In this document: one piece after another, positions 23,682 through 36,391 of the stretch | Numbering within the stretch: the first letter of the stretch is position 1 | Layout of the letters: every line of letters begins with the position of its first letter | Assembly: GCF_009017415.1 (NCBI RefSeq) | Contig: NC_092407.1 | Span: 3,348,001-3,412,000, forward strand | Source: Aspergillus flavus | Taxonomy: Eukaryota; Ascomycota; Eurotiomycetes; Eurotiales; Aspergillaceae | DNA length: 64,000 bases | Direction: 5' to 3' | Notes under the pieces: model-generated | The model's input: the letters and a program-made list of their open reading frames with translations, nothing else | Databases searched by the model: none | Told to the model about the DNA's origin: nothing | Made by a program: the position numbers and the translations under genes

Positions 23682-26600
23682 ATGGCATCATTACCCCCTC
23701 CTCCACCTCCAGGATGGGGTGCATCGGCACCACCGTCGATGCCTCTGGCTCCGCCGCCGCCGGGATATCAGCCGCCAGCTGATCCGACCGTCGCAAAATT
23801 TGCTCAGAAAAAGAACGAATGGCTCCGAACGCAACGAAACCGATTCGGAGAGAAGAGAAAGGGTGGATTTGTTGAAACACAGAAGGCGGACATGCCCCCA
23901 GAGCACCTACGAAAGATCGTACGAGACATCGGCGATGTATCGCAGAAGAAGTTCAGCAACGAAAAGCGTAGCTATCTCGGCGCGCTTAAATTCATGCCCC
24001 ACGCGGTCTTGAAGCTGTTGGAAAACATGCCTATGCCTTGGGAGTCTTCTAGGGAAGTAAAGGTGCTATACCACGTTAACGGCTGTCTCACGTTGGTAAA
24101 TGAGACTCCTAGAGTTATCGAACCCGTCTTCCATGCCCAGTGGGCGACAATGTGGGTGTGTATGCGCAGAGAAAAGAGTGATCGTAGACACTTCAAGAGA
24201 ATGCGCTTTCCTCCCTTTGATGATGAAGAACCACCACTGTCCTGGTCGGAGAATATCGAGGACGTCGAGCCGTTAGAGCCCATCCAGATGGAACTCGACG
24301 AGAATGAGGATTCCCCCGTCTATGAGTGGTTTTACGATCATCGACCTCTCCTTGATACGCCCCACGTTAATGGTCCTAGTTATAAGAAGTGGAACCTATC
24401 CCTGCCGCAGATGGCGACTCTGTATCGTCTAAGTCATCAACTCCTCAGTGACGTGGTAGACGAGAACTACTTCCACATGTTCGATCTGAACAGCTTTTTC
24501 ACTGCAAAGGCTCTAAACGTTGCTATCCCCGGTGGTCCTCGCTTCGAACCGTTGTACAAGGACATCGACCCCAACGACGAAGACTTCAGTGAATTTAACG
24601 CCATCGACCGTATAATTTTCCGTGCCCCCATTCGCACGGAATACCGAGTTGCATATCCTTTCCTGTACAATACTCTCCCCAGAAGCGTGAAAGTTTCTTG
24701 GTTCTCCCATCCGCAAGTTGTTTATGTTCGGACCGACGACCCCAACCTTCCTGCGTTTTACTTCGACCCTGTAATTAATCCAATCTCCTCTCGCTCCGTC
24801 GCTCCCAAGAACATCACTGTCAGCCATGAAGATGAAATCTTCGGACCAGGAAACAACGAAGACGAGTTCGAGCTTCCTGGAGAAGTCGAGCCTTTCTTCG
24901 CAGATGAGGAGCTTTACACCCCCGAGACCGCATCAGCTATCGCGCTCTGGTGGGCTCCTCATCCATTCAACAAGCGCTCTGGAAAGATGGTTCGTGCACA
25001 GGATGTGCCATTGGTGAAGCAATGGTACCTCGAGCATTGCCCACAGGGCCAACCTGTCAAAGTTCGCGTGTCTTACCAGAAGCTTCTGAAAACGTTTGTG
25101 CTTAACGAGCTTCATAAGAAGAAGCCCAAGGCCCAGAATAAACAAAACTTGCTGAAGACCCTGAAATCGACCAAATTCTTCCAACAGACAACGATCGACT
25201 GGGTTGAGGCTGGTTTGCAAGTCTGCCGCCAGGGTTTCAATATGCTCAACTTGTTGATTCATCGCAAGAACTTGACATACCTGCATTTGGACTACAACTT
25301 CAACCTGAAGCCGGTTAAGACTCTGACCACAAAGGAGCGGAAGAAGTCTCGTTTCGGCAATGCTTTCCACTTGATGAGAGAAATTCTGCGTCTAACTAAG
25401 CTGATTGTTGATGCGCAAGTCCAGTATCGTCTGGGCAACATCGATGCTTTCCAATTAGCTGATGGTATTCTTTATGCTTTCAACCATGTGGGACAGCTGA
25501 CCGGTATGTACCGTTACAAGTACAAGCTGATGCATCAGATCCGTTCTTGTAAGGACTTGAAGCACTTGATCTACTACCGATTCAACTCTGGCCCGGTGGG
25601 CAAAGGACCTGGATGTGGTTTCTGGGCACCGGCCTGGCGTGTTTGGCTGTTCTTCATGCGTGGTATCATTCCTCTTCTTGAGAGATGGCTTGGGAACTTG
25701 CTGTCCCGTCAGTTTGAGGGTCGCCACAGCAAGGGTGTTGCGAAGACAGTCACAAAGCAGCGTGTGGAGTCTCATTTCGATCTCGAACTTCGTGCGTCCG
25801 TCATGGCCGACTTGATGGATATGATGCCCGAGGGTATCAAGCAGAACAAGGTCAATACTGTCCTTCAACATCTCTCGGAGGCTTGGAGATGCTGGAAGAG
25901 TAACATTCCTTGGAAGGTTCCTGGGTTGCCTGCTCCTATCGAAAATATCATCCTTCGGTATGTCAAGAGCAAGGCCGACTGGTGGATTTCTGTCGCGCAC
26001 TACAACCGTGAACGTATTCGCCGTGGTGCTACTGTGGATAAGACCGTTGCCAAGAAGAACCTTGGCCGACTCACTCGGTTGTGGCTCAAGGCGGAACAGG
26101 AGAGGCAGCACAACTATCTGAAGGATGGTCCTTACGTGTCGTCTGAAGAGGCTGTTGCTATCTACACCACTATGGTACATTGGCTCGAGTCCCGCAAGTT
26201 CTCTCCAATTCCATTCCCTAGCGTTTCCTACAAGCATGATACCAAGATTTTGATCCTTGCTCTGGAACGTTTACGTGAAGCATACTCCGTCAAAGGTAGA
26301 CTCAATCAGAGTCAGCGTGAAGAGCTCGCTCTTATTGAACAGGCCTACGATTCCCCTGGAACGACACTAGCCAGAATCAAGCGATTCCTTTTGACCCAGC
26401 GAGCGTTCAAGGAAGTCGGCATCGACATGAACGATAATTACAGTCACATCAACCCCGTATACGATGTTGAGCCTATTGAGAAGATCACCGACGCCTACCT
26501 GGATCAGTATCTCTGGTATCAGGCAGAACAGCGCCACCTCTTCCCCTCTTGGATCAAGCCTTCTGATTCCGAAGTTCCTCCGCTGTTGACATACAAGTGG

Positions 26601-29600
26601 GCGCAAGGTATTAACAACTTGTCCAATGTTTGGGAAACTGCCGATGGCGAGACAAACGTGATGATTGAGACGGAGTTGTCGAAGGTTTATGAGAAGATCG
26701 ATCTTACTCTCTTGAACCGACTGCTGCGCTTGATCATGGACCACAACTTGGCCGACTACATCACCTCTAAGAACAACGTGCAGCTCAGCTACAAGGATAT
26801 GAACCACACGAACAGCTACGGTTTGATTCGGGGTCTGCAATTCTCTGGCTTTGTCTTCCAGTTCTATGGTTTGATGATTGATCTGCTGCTTCTTGGACTT
26901 CAGAGAGCTAGTGAAATGGCGGGTCCACCTCAGAGTCCTAATGACTTCCTGCAGTTTAGAGATCGTGCCACCGAGACCAGACATCCTATCCGTCTGTACA
27001 CCCGCTACGTCGACAGGATTTGGGTGTTCTTCAGATTTTCTGCAGACGAGTCTAGGGATCTTATTCAGCGTTTCTTGACGGAAAATCCAGATCCCAACTT
27101 CGAAAACGTTATCGGTTATAAGAATAAGAAGTGCTGGCCGCGTGATTGCCGAATGCGTTTGATGCGGCACGATGTCAACCTGGGTCGCGCTGTATTCTGG
27201 GATTTGAAGAACCGTCTGCCGAGGTCAATTACGACAATCGAATGGGACGATACCTTTTCTAGCGTCTACAGCAAGGACAACCCCAACCTTTTGTTCTCCA
27301 TGTCCGGATTTGAGGTCCGCATTCTTCCAAAGATCCGCAATCAGAATGAAGAGTTCTCAGTGAAAGACAGCGTTTGGTCTTTGGTCGACAACACGACGAA
27401 GGAACGCACAGCTCATGCCTTCCTCCAGGTTACAGAGGAGGACATCCAGAAATTCAACAACAGAATTCGTCAAATCCTCATGTCTTCCGGTTCCACGACC
27501 TTCACTAAGATCGCTAACAAGTGGAACACGGCCTTGATTGCTCTCTTCACCTACTACCGTGAGGCCGCTGTATCGACTGTCAACCTTTTGGATACGATCG
27601 TCAAGTGTGAGACCAAGATCCAGACCCGTGTCAAGATTGGATTGAACTCCAAGATGCCGTCCCGTTTTCCTCCGGCTGTTTTCTACACTCCAAAGGAATT
27701 GGGAGGTTTGGGTATGATCTCTGGATCCCACATCCTTATCCCTGCTAGTGACAAGAGGTGGTCGAAGCAAACCGATACCGGTATTACTCATTTCAGAGCC
27801 GGTATGTCACATGACGAGGAAACATTGATCCCCAACATCTTCCGGTACATCATTCCTTGGGAAGCCGAGTTTATCGACTCTCAAAGAGTATGGATGGAGT
27901 ACTCTCAGAAGCGACAGGAGGCTCAACAGCAAAACCGCCGTTTGACGCTTGAGGACCTGGAGGACAGCTGGGACCGTGGTCTGCCTCGTATCAACACTCT
28001 GTTCCAGAAGGATCGCAGTACTCTCAGCTTTGATAAAGGATTCCGTCTTCGAGCAGAATTTAAGCAGTACCAGCTTATGAAGAGTAATCCATTTTGGTGG
28101 ACAAGCCAGCGTCACGATGGTAAATTGTGGAACTTGAACGCCTACCGTACTGACGTCATTCAAGCTCTGGGTGGTGTAGAGACAATTTTGGAACACACTC
28201 TGTTCAAGGCCACAGCTTTTCCATCATGGGAAGGTCTCTTTTGGGAGAGAGCTTCGGGCTTCGAAGAGAGTATGAAGTTTAAGAAGCTTACCAATGCTCA
28301 AAGATCTGGTTTGAACCAAATTCCTAACCGTCGCTTCACTCTATGGTGGTCCCCGACTATCAATCGTGCCAACGTCTATGTCGGTTTCCAGGTCCAACTG
28401 GATCTGACAGGTATTTTCTTACACGGAAAGATCCCTACACTCAAGATTTCCTTGATTCAGATCTTCCGTGCCCACTTGTGGCAGAAGATCCACGAGTCCG
28501 TTGTCATGGACTTGTGTCAAGTCTTTGACCAAGAACTTGAGCAGCTGGGAATTGAAGCCGTCCAGAAGGAGACTATCCATCCACGTAAGTCGTACAAGAT
28601 GAACAGTTCATGTGCGGACATTTTACTTTTCGCCACGAACAAATGGAACGTCACCCGGCCCTCTCTGCTGTTTGACACGAAGGATGTGTACGAACCTACT
28701 ACGACGAACAAGTTCTGGCTTGATGTGCAGCTAAGATACGGTGACTACGATTCTCACGACATCGAGAGATACGTTCGTGCGAAGTACCTGGACTACACGA
28801 CCGACAGCATGAGCATTTATCCTTCCGCTACTGGTTTGATGATCGGAATTGACCTCGCATACAACCTCTACTCGGCATACGGACAATACTTCCCCGGTCT
28901 CAAGACCCTGATCCAGCAAGCTATGGCTAAGGTCATGAAGGCTAACCCCGCCTTGTATGTGCTGAGAGAGCGTATCCGGAAGGGTCTGCAGCTGTATGCG
29001 TCTGAGAGTAACCAAGAGTTCCTTAACTCCCAGAACTACTCGGAGCTTTTCAGTCCTCAGATCCAGTTATTCATCGATGATACCAATGTTTACCGTGTCA
29101 CAATTCACAAGACTTTCGAAGGCAATCTTACAACGAAGCCTATCAACGGTGCCATTTTCATCTTCAACCCCAGAACTGGACAGCTCTTCTTGAAGATCAT
29201 CCATACCAGCGTTTGGGCGGGGCAGAAGCGTCTGGGTCAATTGGCCAAGTGGAAGACCGCGGAAGAAGTGGCGGCTCTCATTCGATCCTTGCCGGTTGAA
29301 GAACAGCCGAAACAGCTTATTGTCACTCGGAAGGGTCTATTGGACCCACTTGAGGTCCACCTTCTTGACTTCCCTAACATTTCGATCCGTGCTTCTGAGC
29401 TCCAGCTGCCATTCCAGGCTGCTATGAAGGTGGAGAAGCTCGCTGACATGATTCTTCGGGCGACAGAACCTCAGATGGTTCTGTTCAACCTCTACGATGA
29501 ATGGCTGAAGTCCATCTCGCCCTATACCGCCTTCTCCCGACTCATCCTTATCTTGCGTGCTCTGCACGTCAACATTGACAAAGCCAAGATCATCCTGAGA

Positions 29601-30743
29601 CCCGACAAGACTGTTATCACCCAAGAGCACCACATCTGGCCCTCGTTGTCTGATGAGGATTGGATCAAGGTCGAAGTGCAGTTGCGTGACTTGATTCTTA
29701 ATGACTATGGAAAGAAGAACAATGTCAACGTTCAGAGCTTGACAAGCAGTGAAGTCAGGGATATCATTTTGGGTATGGAGATCAGTGCGCCTTCGTTGCA
29801 GCGACAGCAGGCAGCCGAGATCGAGAAGCAGCAGGAAGAACAGAAGCAGCTCACGGCTGTGACAACGAAGACCCAGAACGTCCGTGGTGAAGAGATCATC
29901 GTGACCACTACATCACAATACGAACAGCAGTCGTTCGCGTCCAAGACCGAATGGCGCACCCGTGCCATTGCGACATCGAACTTGCGGACCAGGGCGAACA
30001 ACATCTACATCTCTTCAGACGAGGTCCGTGACGAGGGATATACTTACATTATGCCTAAGAACATCCTCAAGCGATTCATTACTATCGCCGATCTTCGGGT
30101 GCAAGTTGCCGGATATCTTTATGGTAGCTCACCGCCTGATAATGATCAGGTGAAGGAGGTTCGCACCATTGTGATGATCCCGCAAGTCGGAAATACACGG
30201 GAAGTCCAACTGCCGCACCAATTGCCCCAGCATGACTACTTGAATAACCTTGAGCCCCTGGGAGTGATTCATACTATCTCGGGCAACGAGCCGCCGTATA
30301 TGACGGCAATGGATGTTACTCAACACGCCCGACTGATGAATGAGCACTCCAGCTGGGATAAGAAGACGGTGACGATGACCGTTTCATTCACCCCGGGATC
30401 CGTGTCACTGGCTGCTTGGGGCCTCACGCCGCAGGGTTACAAGTGGGGTGCCGAGAACAAGGACACGACGTCTGACCAACCGCAGGGCTTCTCGACTAGC
30501 ATGGGGGAGAAGTGCCAGCTGTTACTCAGTGACAAGATTCGCGGTTATTTCCTGGTTCCCGAGGATAATGTGTGGAACTATAGTTTCATGGGCAGCTCCT
30601 TCGGCAGTGTCGAGAAACGGCCAGTGTACGTGAAGATCGACACGCCCCTGAGGTTTTATGACGATCAACACCGGCCACTGCACTTCCAAAACTTTGCAGA
30701 ACTGGAGGATATTTGGGTTGATCGATCTGATAACTTTGCATGA
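23682..30743 (+). CDS. prp8: Pre-mRNA splicing factor Prp8 (U5 snRNP)
   Basis: A single uninterrupted exon encoding 2353 residues, the usual Prp8 length. The Pro-rich N-terminus (PPPPPPGW) is followed by the highly conserved body: N-terminal domain, reverse-transcriptase-like region with thumb/linker, endonuclease-like domain and RNase H-like domain. It ends in the Jab1/MPN domain (from about residue 2090, with [19 protein letters not shown]), whose C-terminal tail reaches into the Brr2 helicase. Prp8 forms the catalytic cavity of the spliceosome in the nucleus. The site used by fungal Prp8 inteins, between KMNSS and CADILL, is intact with Cys1644 at 28611-28613. So this allele has no intein. 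The absence of introns over 7 kb is notable among intron-bearing neighbours. Confidence 0.98.
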   Translation: MASLPPPPPPGWGASAPPSMPLAPPPPGYQPPADPTVAKFAQKKNEWLRTQRNRFGEKRKGGFVETQKADMPPEHLRKIVRDIGDVSQKKFSNEKRSYLGALKFMPHAVLKLLENMPMPWESSREVKVLYHVNGCLTLVNETPRVIEPVFHAQWATMWVCMRREKSDRRHFKRMRFPPFDDEEPPLSWSENIEDVEPLEPIQMELDENEDSPVYEWFYDHRPLLDTPHVNGPSYKKWNLSLPQMATLYRLSHQLLSDVVDENYFHMFDLNSFFTAKALNVAIPGGPRFEPLYKDIDPNDEDFSEFNAIDRIIFRAPIRTEYRVAYPFLYNTLPRSVKVSWFSHPQVVYVRTDDPNLPAFYFDPVINPISSRSVAPKNITVSHEDEIFGPGNNEDEFELPGEVEPFFADEELYTPETASAIALWWAPHPFNKRSGKMVRAQDVPLVKQWYLEHCPQGQPVKVRVSYQKLLKTFVLNELHKKKPKAQNKQNLLKTLKSTKFFQQTTIDWVEAGLQVCRQGFNMLNLLIHRKNLTYLHLDYNFNLKPVKTLTTKERKKSRFGNAFHLMREILRLTKLIVDAQVQYRLGNIDAFQLADGILYAFNHVGQLTGMYRYKYKLMHQIRSCKDLKHLIYYRFNSGPVGKGPGCGFWAPAWRVWLFFMRGIIPLLERWLGNLLSRQFEGRHSKGVAKTVTKQRVESHFDLELRASVMADLMDMMPEGIKQNKVNTVLQHLSEAWRCWKSNIPWKVPGLPAPIENIILRYVKSKADWWISVAHYNRERIRRGATVDKTVAKKNLGRLTRLWLKAEQERQHNYLKDGPYVSSEEAVAIYTTMVHWLESRKFSPIPFPSVSYKHDTKILILALERLREAYSVKGRLNQSQREELALIEQAYDSPGTTLARIKRFLLTQRAFKEVGIDMNDNYSHINPVYDVEPIEKITDAYLDQYLWYQAEQRHLFPSWIKPSDSEVPPLLTYKWAQGINNLSNVWETADGETNVMIETELSKVYEKIDLTLLNRLLRLIMDHNLADYITSKNNVQLSYKDMNHTNSYGLIRGLQFSGFVFQFYGLMIDLLLLGLQRASEMAGPPQSPNDFLQFRDRATETRHPIRLYTRYVDRIWVFFRFSADESRDLIQRFLTENPDPNFENVIGYKNKKCWPRDCRMRLMRHDVNLGRAVFWDLKNRLPRSITTIEWDDTFSSVYSKDNPNLLFSMSGFEVRILPKIRNQNEEFSVKDSVWSLVDNTTKERTAHAFLQVTEEDIQKFNNRIRQILMSSGSTTFTKIANKWNTALIALFTYYREAAVSTVNLLDTIVKCETKIQTRVKIGLNSKMPSRFPPAVFYTPKELGGLGMISGSHILIPASDKRWSKQTDTGITHFRAGMSHDEETLIPNIFRYIIPWEAEFIDSQRVWMEYSQKRQEAQQQNRRLTLEDLEDSWDRGLPRINTLFQKDRSTLSFDKGFRLRAEFKQYQLMKSNPFWWTSQRHDGKLWNLNAYRTDVIQALGGVETILEHTLFKATAFPSWEGLFWERASGFEESMKFKKLTNAQRSGLNQIPNRRFTLWWSPTINRANVYVGFQVQLDLTGIFLHGKIPTLKISLIQIFRAHLWQKIHESVVMDLCQVFDQELEQLGIEAVQKETIHPRKSYKMNSSCADILLFATNKWNVTRPSLLFDTKDVYEPTTTNKFWLDVQLRYGDYDSHDIERYVRAKYLDYTTDSMSIYPSATGLMIGIDLAYNLYSAYGQYFPGLKTLIQQAMAKVMKANPALYVLRERIRKGLQLYASESNQEFLNSQNYSELFSPQIQLFIDDTNVYRVTIHKTFEGNLTTKPINGAIFIFNPRTGQLFLKIIHTSVWAGQKRLGQLAKWKTAEEVAALIRSLPVEEQPKQLIVTRKGLLDPLEVHLLDFPNISIRASELQLPFQAAMKVEKLADMILRATEPQMVLFNLYDEWLKSISPYTAFSRLILILRALHVNIDKAKIILRPDKTVITQEHHIWPSLSDEDWIKVEVQLRDLILNDYGKKNNVNVQSLTSSEVRDIILGMEISAPSLQRQQAAEIEKQQEEQKQLTAVTTKTQNVRGEEIIVTTTSQYEQQSFASKTEWRTRAIATSNLRTRANNIYISSDEVRDEGYTYIMPKNILKRFITIADLRVQVAGYLYGSSPPDNDQVKEVRTIVMIPQVGNTREVQLPHQLPQHDYLNNLEPLGVIHTISGNEPPYMTAMDVTQHARLMNEHSSWDKKTVTMTVSFTPGSVSLAAWGLTPQGYKWGAENKDTTSDQPQGFSTSMGEKCQLLLSDKIRGYFLVPEDNVWNYSFMGSSFGSVEKRPVYVKIDTPLRFYDDQHRPLHFQNFAELEDIWVDRSDNFA

Positions 30744-31848
30744 TCTGCAAATGTGAAAGGCGTTGGAAACATCATGTATGATTGAACCTTTTATTTTTTT
30801 ATTTTTATTATTCATTTTGCTGTTTGCTCCATAGCTTTTACCTTTCTTGTCTTGTGTTTCTCATGATGGCGATTCTCTTTGATCCGTTTTTCTTATCATT
30901 TAATTTATGTATACTCTACGAAAAGGGAAAATAAAAAGCGAGGGATGCATATGGTTTGACTAGGCAATCATGCAACAGTATGGAGACAACATTGGGGAGG
31001 GGGTTTCATTTGCATGTATAGTAAAGTGACTATTCCTGTTGTCAGAGAAGTTTCAGCGGTTATTAATGTATTGATCAGCTGGGGCACGGGAGAAGAGAAA
31101 AAATTATACCATCGAGATTCTAGAGTGGATCGGACCCTTTTCTCCGTTTTCGTAGTGCTGATATGAGGGGAGAGACGAGTGGGTATCTTTCAGGAGAGGG
31201 GTACATTAGCTGGAATGAACAGAAAGGAAATCCAATCAGAAATCAACCAGAAGAGGAAATAATAACAGAGGGTAATAATGAAAGGGGAAGAAAAAAAGAA
31301 AAAAGAAAAAGAAAAAAAAAAGAAAAGAGAAGGATGATTGTAATAAAACATTTTCTTTGAACAATGAAAAGGAAGAAGTTAGGGTATTCAATGTATGGAG
31401 CTGTTTGTGGTTAGTGTCTTGTGACACGCTCGCCCTCCAATGGCTTGCCGTGGCTTCAAGCCTCACTCACTTGGGAAGGAAAGAGATCTCAGACCTACCG
31501 ACTACCTACTACTACTTACCAAGGTATTGGAGAGCACTGTATCTTGTGAGGAGAACGACAAGCATCATCCACATTCACATATACATTCAACATACGCATA
31601 CACCCGCAACGCATCTCAACACTGCTAACTATCTATGTTTTGATGGTGATCTGGGCTTTGTTCTTCTTATCTCTCCCTCTGTTCGTTTTTTCTATTTTAT
31701 TTTATTTATTTTATCTTTTTCTCTCTTTCCTTTCTTCTTTATCCTGACCCTGTTATCCTTCACGGCTGTGCTCCGTACGCCACCTTAATTATTGTTTTCC
31801 GGCTGTATCCGGAACGCCCTAAAAGAAAAAGAAGGGAAACAGAAAAAC

Positions 31849-31867
31849 AAAAAAAAAAAAAAAAAAA
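31849..31867. repeat. A19 homopolymer in an A-rich block
   Basis: Uninterrupted A run followed by AAAAT-type repeats to about 31917. The T-rich ATTTT block at 31685-31745 is roughly its reverse complement, so the two could pair as an imperfect hairpin. Confidence 0.8.
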
Positions 31868-33092
31868 GAAAAGAAAGAAAAATAAAATGAAATAAAATAA
31901 AAATAAAAATAAAACAATTCTCCTTAATTTGGAAATGTTCCTTTTTACCCATTCTGGAGACGACAGCTTCACTTTTATTTTTCTTGTTCATTGTTTTCTT
32001 TTTTCTTTTTCTTTTTTTCCCAATGATTATTCCGTGTAGGGCAACCACAGGCCGTGCCAGGGAATCTTTTGAAGATCGTCTTCTTTGATGAGTCTCACCA
32101 TTGATCCAATGAATGTACAGATTCGGAAGCAAAGTCAAATTACACTCTGGAAAATCACTCGGACCATGCTAACTTAAGCTGCGAGATTATACTAGATAAC
32201 CTCGACGATGTGATCCACCGGGGTCTCGAGTCATATATCGTACCGCGTATCAGTCGGCGCTAGCCCGAGGATGGAGCGTTTCTTACGTATGTTTTAAGCC
32301 CCTACTTGCCGTTTAAGTAACATCATGATGGGAACTTAAACTAAACTAGTGATGGGACGGCGCTGAACAAGTGACCCGTTCTTCGCCACACGTTCTCGGG
32401 CGCTAGCTAGGCTATTAATTCCGACCGTTTTACAGCCAGCGACTGCCTCTGGGGGTAGGTGATCGCGAAAATTAAGGTTGGATAAAGCTCCTTTGATCGT
32501 GGTTGATGTTGAACAGCCACTTGTCAGGGCACCGGCATCCATCTGCCATTGCTATCGGTCCCGGCCGAAGGATTCAGGAGAAAACAAGAAACCACAAAAA
32601 AGAACGGACTGGACTAGGATTCCATCAAACGTGGGGGGTGGACCGTTTACCATTGCTTGCGCCTTTTTTGCGTGATCTCTACCTTGAACGTGAGCAGAAA
32701 GATAGAGAGAGACACAGAGAGAGTGTGTGAAGAAAAAAAGGAAAAAAAGAGAGAGAAAAAAAAAAAAATCAAATTCCTGGGAAACAATTGTTGGGAAAAC
32801 ACTGTTCACCCCTGTTCTTCCAAGCAAGTTGGTAGTATGTACCGTCAAACAACTCCGGGTTCCCACTCCAGTTCGAGGCTATGGGGTGTATTTAGGGCCA
32901 GGGTCGTTCTCCAGCAGACTCGACTTTAGAAGGCTTGGTTGGATTTCCCTGGAGCCTACAGTGGATGGTCCACCAAACAGCATACTAGCACGGTCCGCTA
33001 GCCATCCTTCCCTCGTGGATGTCTCGCCGGGACTGCTCACGCTCGTCCATTAGCGTATCACTGAGTGGAGATGATGCGACGACGTACGACAG

Positions 33093-33117
33093 CCCTGGTC
33101 CTGATTCCTGACCAGGG
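33093..33117. repeat. Perfect inverted repeat, 8-base arms
   Basis: CCCTGGTC and GACCAGGG separated by 9 bases. It could be a protein-binding palindrome or an RNA stem. No gene is near enough to assign a role. Confidence 0.6.
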
Positions 33118-33251
33118 GGAGGTCAGGTCGAAGAGGATCGATTTCCTGAGCTAGTTGCAGCACACTGACAGGCTTCTGACGGCCGGTTTGTTTCCCTTGA
33201 CCCGATACCTGCCTCTCCATCCTATCCACCAGGCCACTTCCGTATCATACG

Positions 33252-33275
33252 TATCCTATCCTATCCTATCCTATA
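33252..33275. repeat. (CCTAT)n pentanucleotide microsatellite
   Basis: About four tandem copies of a CCTAT unit in the intergenic region upstream of the first Myb gene. Confidence 0.85.
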
Positions 33276-34762
33276 CTATGTACAAGTTACTTTAACTCAT
33301 CCATAGGATCTCCTATACATACGTAAGAACAGGTCGTGGGATCTCCCCGCTTTTTGTTGATCATATTCCTATTTGTATGGGATCCCAAGAGCGCGGGTTC
33401 TCTAACCGCACAGTGTGAGACTCTTTGTTAGCTTAGTGTTTCATCCCGGTCATTCCTGGGTGCCCTATCTTTCTTTCTCCACGACTCGGTCATGCCTTGG
33501 CACTCTTGCTAGAACGGCTCGGTGAGTCGCAACCGGTGATTCAAGCAACCTCGCCGTGTTGGCGTACTAGATGACCGTTGTCCCTTCTGGGTCTCCTCTG
33601 CAGGCTAAGCTTGACTGGAACGCAGGTCCGTCAAATGGGTGACGTGAATTGAATTGGTTTTTATTTTATTTTCTCACGTTGATTATTACGGGTTGAACTG
33701 ATTTGAATTTTTTTATTATTTTTAATTCCATAAATTTTTGATTTGGATTATTTTTTATTCATTTTTAATCTGGAGATTTGTATTTTATTTTTACCCTTTT
33801 TACCCACCTGCATCTTGCTCATTCTGGACGTATACTTCGGCTGTCTCGCTCAAATCCGAAATACTACTCACCTTAGTTTTTTCTTTTTCTTTTTTTCTTT
33901 CCCATTTGCTGTTATCTTCCAGAACGTTTCCTCTACCGCCCACTATTGATATCGTTATATATCCTACAACCTATCATCTTGAACTCTGGTGAACACGTAG
34001 ACGGGGGGAAGAAGAAAGAGTCCAGATTTGTCGTGACATTCGTTATCCCACAATTCCTTTTCCTGACGTTTCTGCATAATCAAGCAACGGGGGCCCACGG
34101 GTTGGAACCCGTTTGGAGAGTTCTAATTGCTGATCATCTTGGATTGAGAAAGTACCTAAAATCCTTTACTACTCAGATCTGGAAAAGTCGATTTTCCCGT
34201 TTCTTCTAGGACATCCTGCACCGGTTGAAGAACGGTAGCCTTTTAGAAGCGGTCTAGCTCGAGAAACCGTCGCATCCCCTGGTGAGCGCAATCTAATCCA
34301 TCCCCTTTGCCCAGCTTCGGTACAAGGCGACCGTACAGGTCGTCTTCATCTCCCCCCTCTTCTAAATGAATCTGACAATCCCCTGATATCTCCGGAGCTC
34401 CTACCATTCCCCTCTTCCTCCTTGTCGTGATCCTGAACCGACCCCAGTACCAAATTCTAGACCCGTATGTGTCTCTGACTCTGGAACAGCTTCGGGCCTT
34501 TTAACTTGGCTAGTAATTAGCAAAAGCATGAGGCTTGGGTACTTTTGATCAAGGTCTTTGTATAGTGTATGGGGAGAGGGTGCTTTTTCTTTCGTCCCAC
34601 GCCTCAAGAATCAGCCCACTGTTTCCCATTCAAATATCGGTCGAGTCCTTTGTCACTCTTTCGGCGAAGTGTCATCTATCCGCGTTGACACCACCACGTC
34701 TCGTTTAGACGTACTTCCCTCTTTCTTTTTTAAACGTGATCAGATAGCCTGCCAGGGCTTTT

Positions 34763-34824
34763 ATGCTCTAGCAGCGCTGATGTATGTCTGCGACGCTGGC
34801 GGAATATCGAGACTATGCCATTGA
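34763..34824 (+). promoter_or_regulatory. Two upstream AUGs at the start of the Myb gene
   Basis: A minimal open frame, ATG CTC TAG, sits at 34763-34771. A second ATG at 34780 is out of frame, lies 4 bases before the chosen start at 34784 and runs 14 codons to a TGA ending at 34824. If both lie in the mRNA leader they should limit initiation at the main start. Confidence 0.5.
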
Positions 34825-35846
34825 TTATGCTCAACATGCCAGCTGCAAGCCCGAGGAACATACAAGTACGCTTGTTTACCACACGCATCAGCCACAACTG
34901 CAACATCCGAAGCCGCCAGATACTCCTTTCCAGCAAGGAAGCTCGCGCAGCACGGCATTTGAGCACCATCATGCAAACGCGACCGTTCTCCCCACCGCGA
35001 ATCCCCATGGACTCCACCAACAGGTCGTTCTCACACCGGCCCAGATGCTTTCACGGCAGCTTCCGGTGCAATATACACCCACCAGCTTCGAAATCCCATC
35101 GATACAGCGGGGTAAAAAGCGGCACCTGTCCGACACTGAGGGAGAAAGCGATGACGCAAATCATGGGATCAGGCCACAGCTATCGATCCTTCCATCAGAA
35201 TCATCTGCTGAACCGACCCACCACTCACCCGAGATGCTCTTCTCAGTTCATGGGGATGCTGGGCAACATCATCAGATGCAAGGCCACGACCTTGGACCGC
35301 CGGATTCGGTGGCCCTCCCACAACATCACCACCACCATCGTCTTCCCCCACACGCGTCGTTACGCGACTCCCAGCGCCATGGTATGAATATGGAATCATC
35401 TCCATTCCCATCTGGCCCGCCAAGTGTGGTAGGTCAGCCTGGGATGCCCGATCCGGCACCCAGGCCACGGGGACCCAAGCTCAAATTTACGCCGGAAGAG
35501 GACGCTTTGCTGGTAGAACTGAAGGAGAACAAGAACTTAACATGGAAACAAATCGCCGATTTCTTCCCGGGCCGAACAAGTGGTACATTGCAAGTCCGGT
35601 ACTGCACCAAGTTGAAGGCTAAGGACGTGGCATGGAGCGATGAAATGGTACGCATTTCAAACTCATATCAGTGCTACAATGGCAGGACAGAGCATACTAA
35701 CTTTTTGTGGACAGGTCCAACGGCTACAGCGTGCAATTCAGGAGTACGAGAACGACCGCTGGCGTATCATTGCGGGGAAAGTTGGCAATGGCTTCACACC
35801 AGCAGCTTGTCGAGAGAGGGCTTCTCAGCTTGAAAACCCTCAATGA
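34784..35846 (+). CDS. Myb/SANT-like DNA-binding protein (paralogue A)
   Basis: Exons 34784-35647 and 35715-35846 (67-base intron, GTACGC...ACAG, phase 0), 331 residues. The first 225 residues are disordered and rich in His, Gln, Pro and Ser, with a HHHHH run. The C-terminus carries a Myb/SANT repeat: KFTPEEDALLVELK, then LTWKQIADFFPGRTSGTLQVRY, with Trp and the helix-turn-helix spacing of the family. The second exon adds a second, less canonical repeat (LQRAIQEYENDRWRIIAGKV, then FTPAACRERA). This is the same layout as two other genes in this window (41482-43233 and 48953-50152). It is probably a nuclear regulator. No target can be deduced. Upstream AUGs crowd the start. Confidence 0.85.
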
Positions 35847-36391
35847 TAGTTACGAGTGGATGTGTCTCCATTAGCGCCGGCGTACGCTCCCCTAATATCT
35901 GCATTGTTACGTCTTAATCATTACCCCTTTCGTTTCTTGGTAGGCTGTAATGGGAATTTGGATGGCCACGGTTTAGCTCTATACCAGACAACTCGGTGTA
36001 AGGTAGAAGGATAATGTATGTATCATATCCATTTAGCGATGCCCATCGTGAATAGTAATTTCATTTGTTTATCCAAGTTGCCATACGGTGTTTCCCATCC
36101 GAGTATCGAACATTGAGCTCCTCCTGCGTGACATGTAGTCCTTGTGATAGACATCAGATGATGTAGACGCTCGAACCCTAAGCCCTATCAGGCGTCGAAT
36201 CGGGCAATTGGTGCCCAAGTGGTCAGTCCGGGCAGCCGTAGCAGCTCCGCAACCAATCAACCCGCACTGCTGACTATTCGCCCGACCACGGGCCGAAGCG
36301 GCTTCAAACTCACCTCAAACCTCCAAACTCCCTCTGCTCTAAACGTCCTCACCTCCCTCCTCCGCCGTTATAACCCCAATTCACCAGGACA
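35847..36391. promoter_or_regulatory. Region between Myb gene A and cox4
   Basis: 545 bases holding the 3' end of the Myb gene and the cox4 promoter. CCAAT occurs once at 36251-36255, about 140 bases before the cox4 ATG, consistent with HAP-complex control of respiratory genes. The last 150 bases are pyrimidine- and Pro/Ser-codon-like CT-rich leader. Confidence 0.5.

Larger units (their letters stand above)
30744..34783. other. 4-kb intergenic region, low-complexity tracts
   Basis: No supported gene. It contains the prp8 3' end with T-rich sequence (30787-30815), a G/A-rich block (31255-31330), a T-rich block (31685-31745) and an A-rich block with A19 (31849-31867). It also has a perfect 8-base inverted repeat (33093-33117), a (CCTAT)n microsatellite (33252-33275) and pyrimidine-rich DNA (33650-33950). 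The part next to the Myb gene probably includes its long 5' leader. Open frames are short and low-complexity. Confidence 0.5.

Noticed and set aside
25455..27170. Minus-strand open frames of 260 and 267 codons within prp8
   Set aside because: Antisense shadows of the highly conserved Prp8 frame; no motifs.
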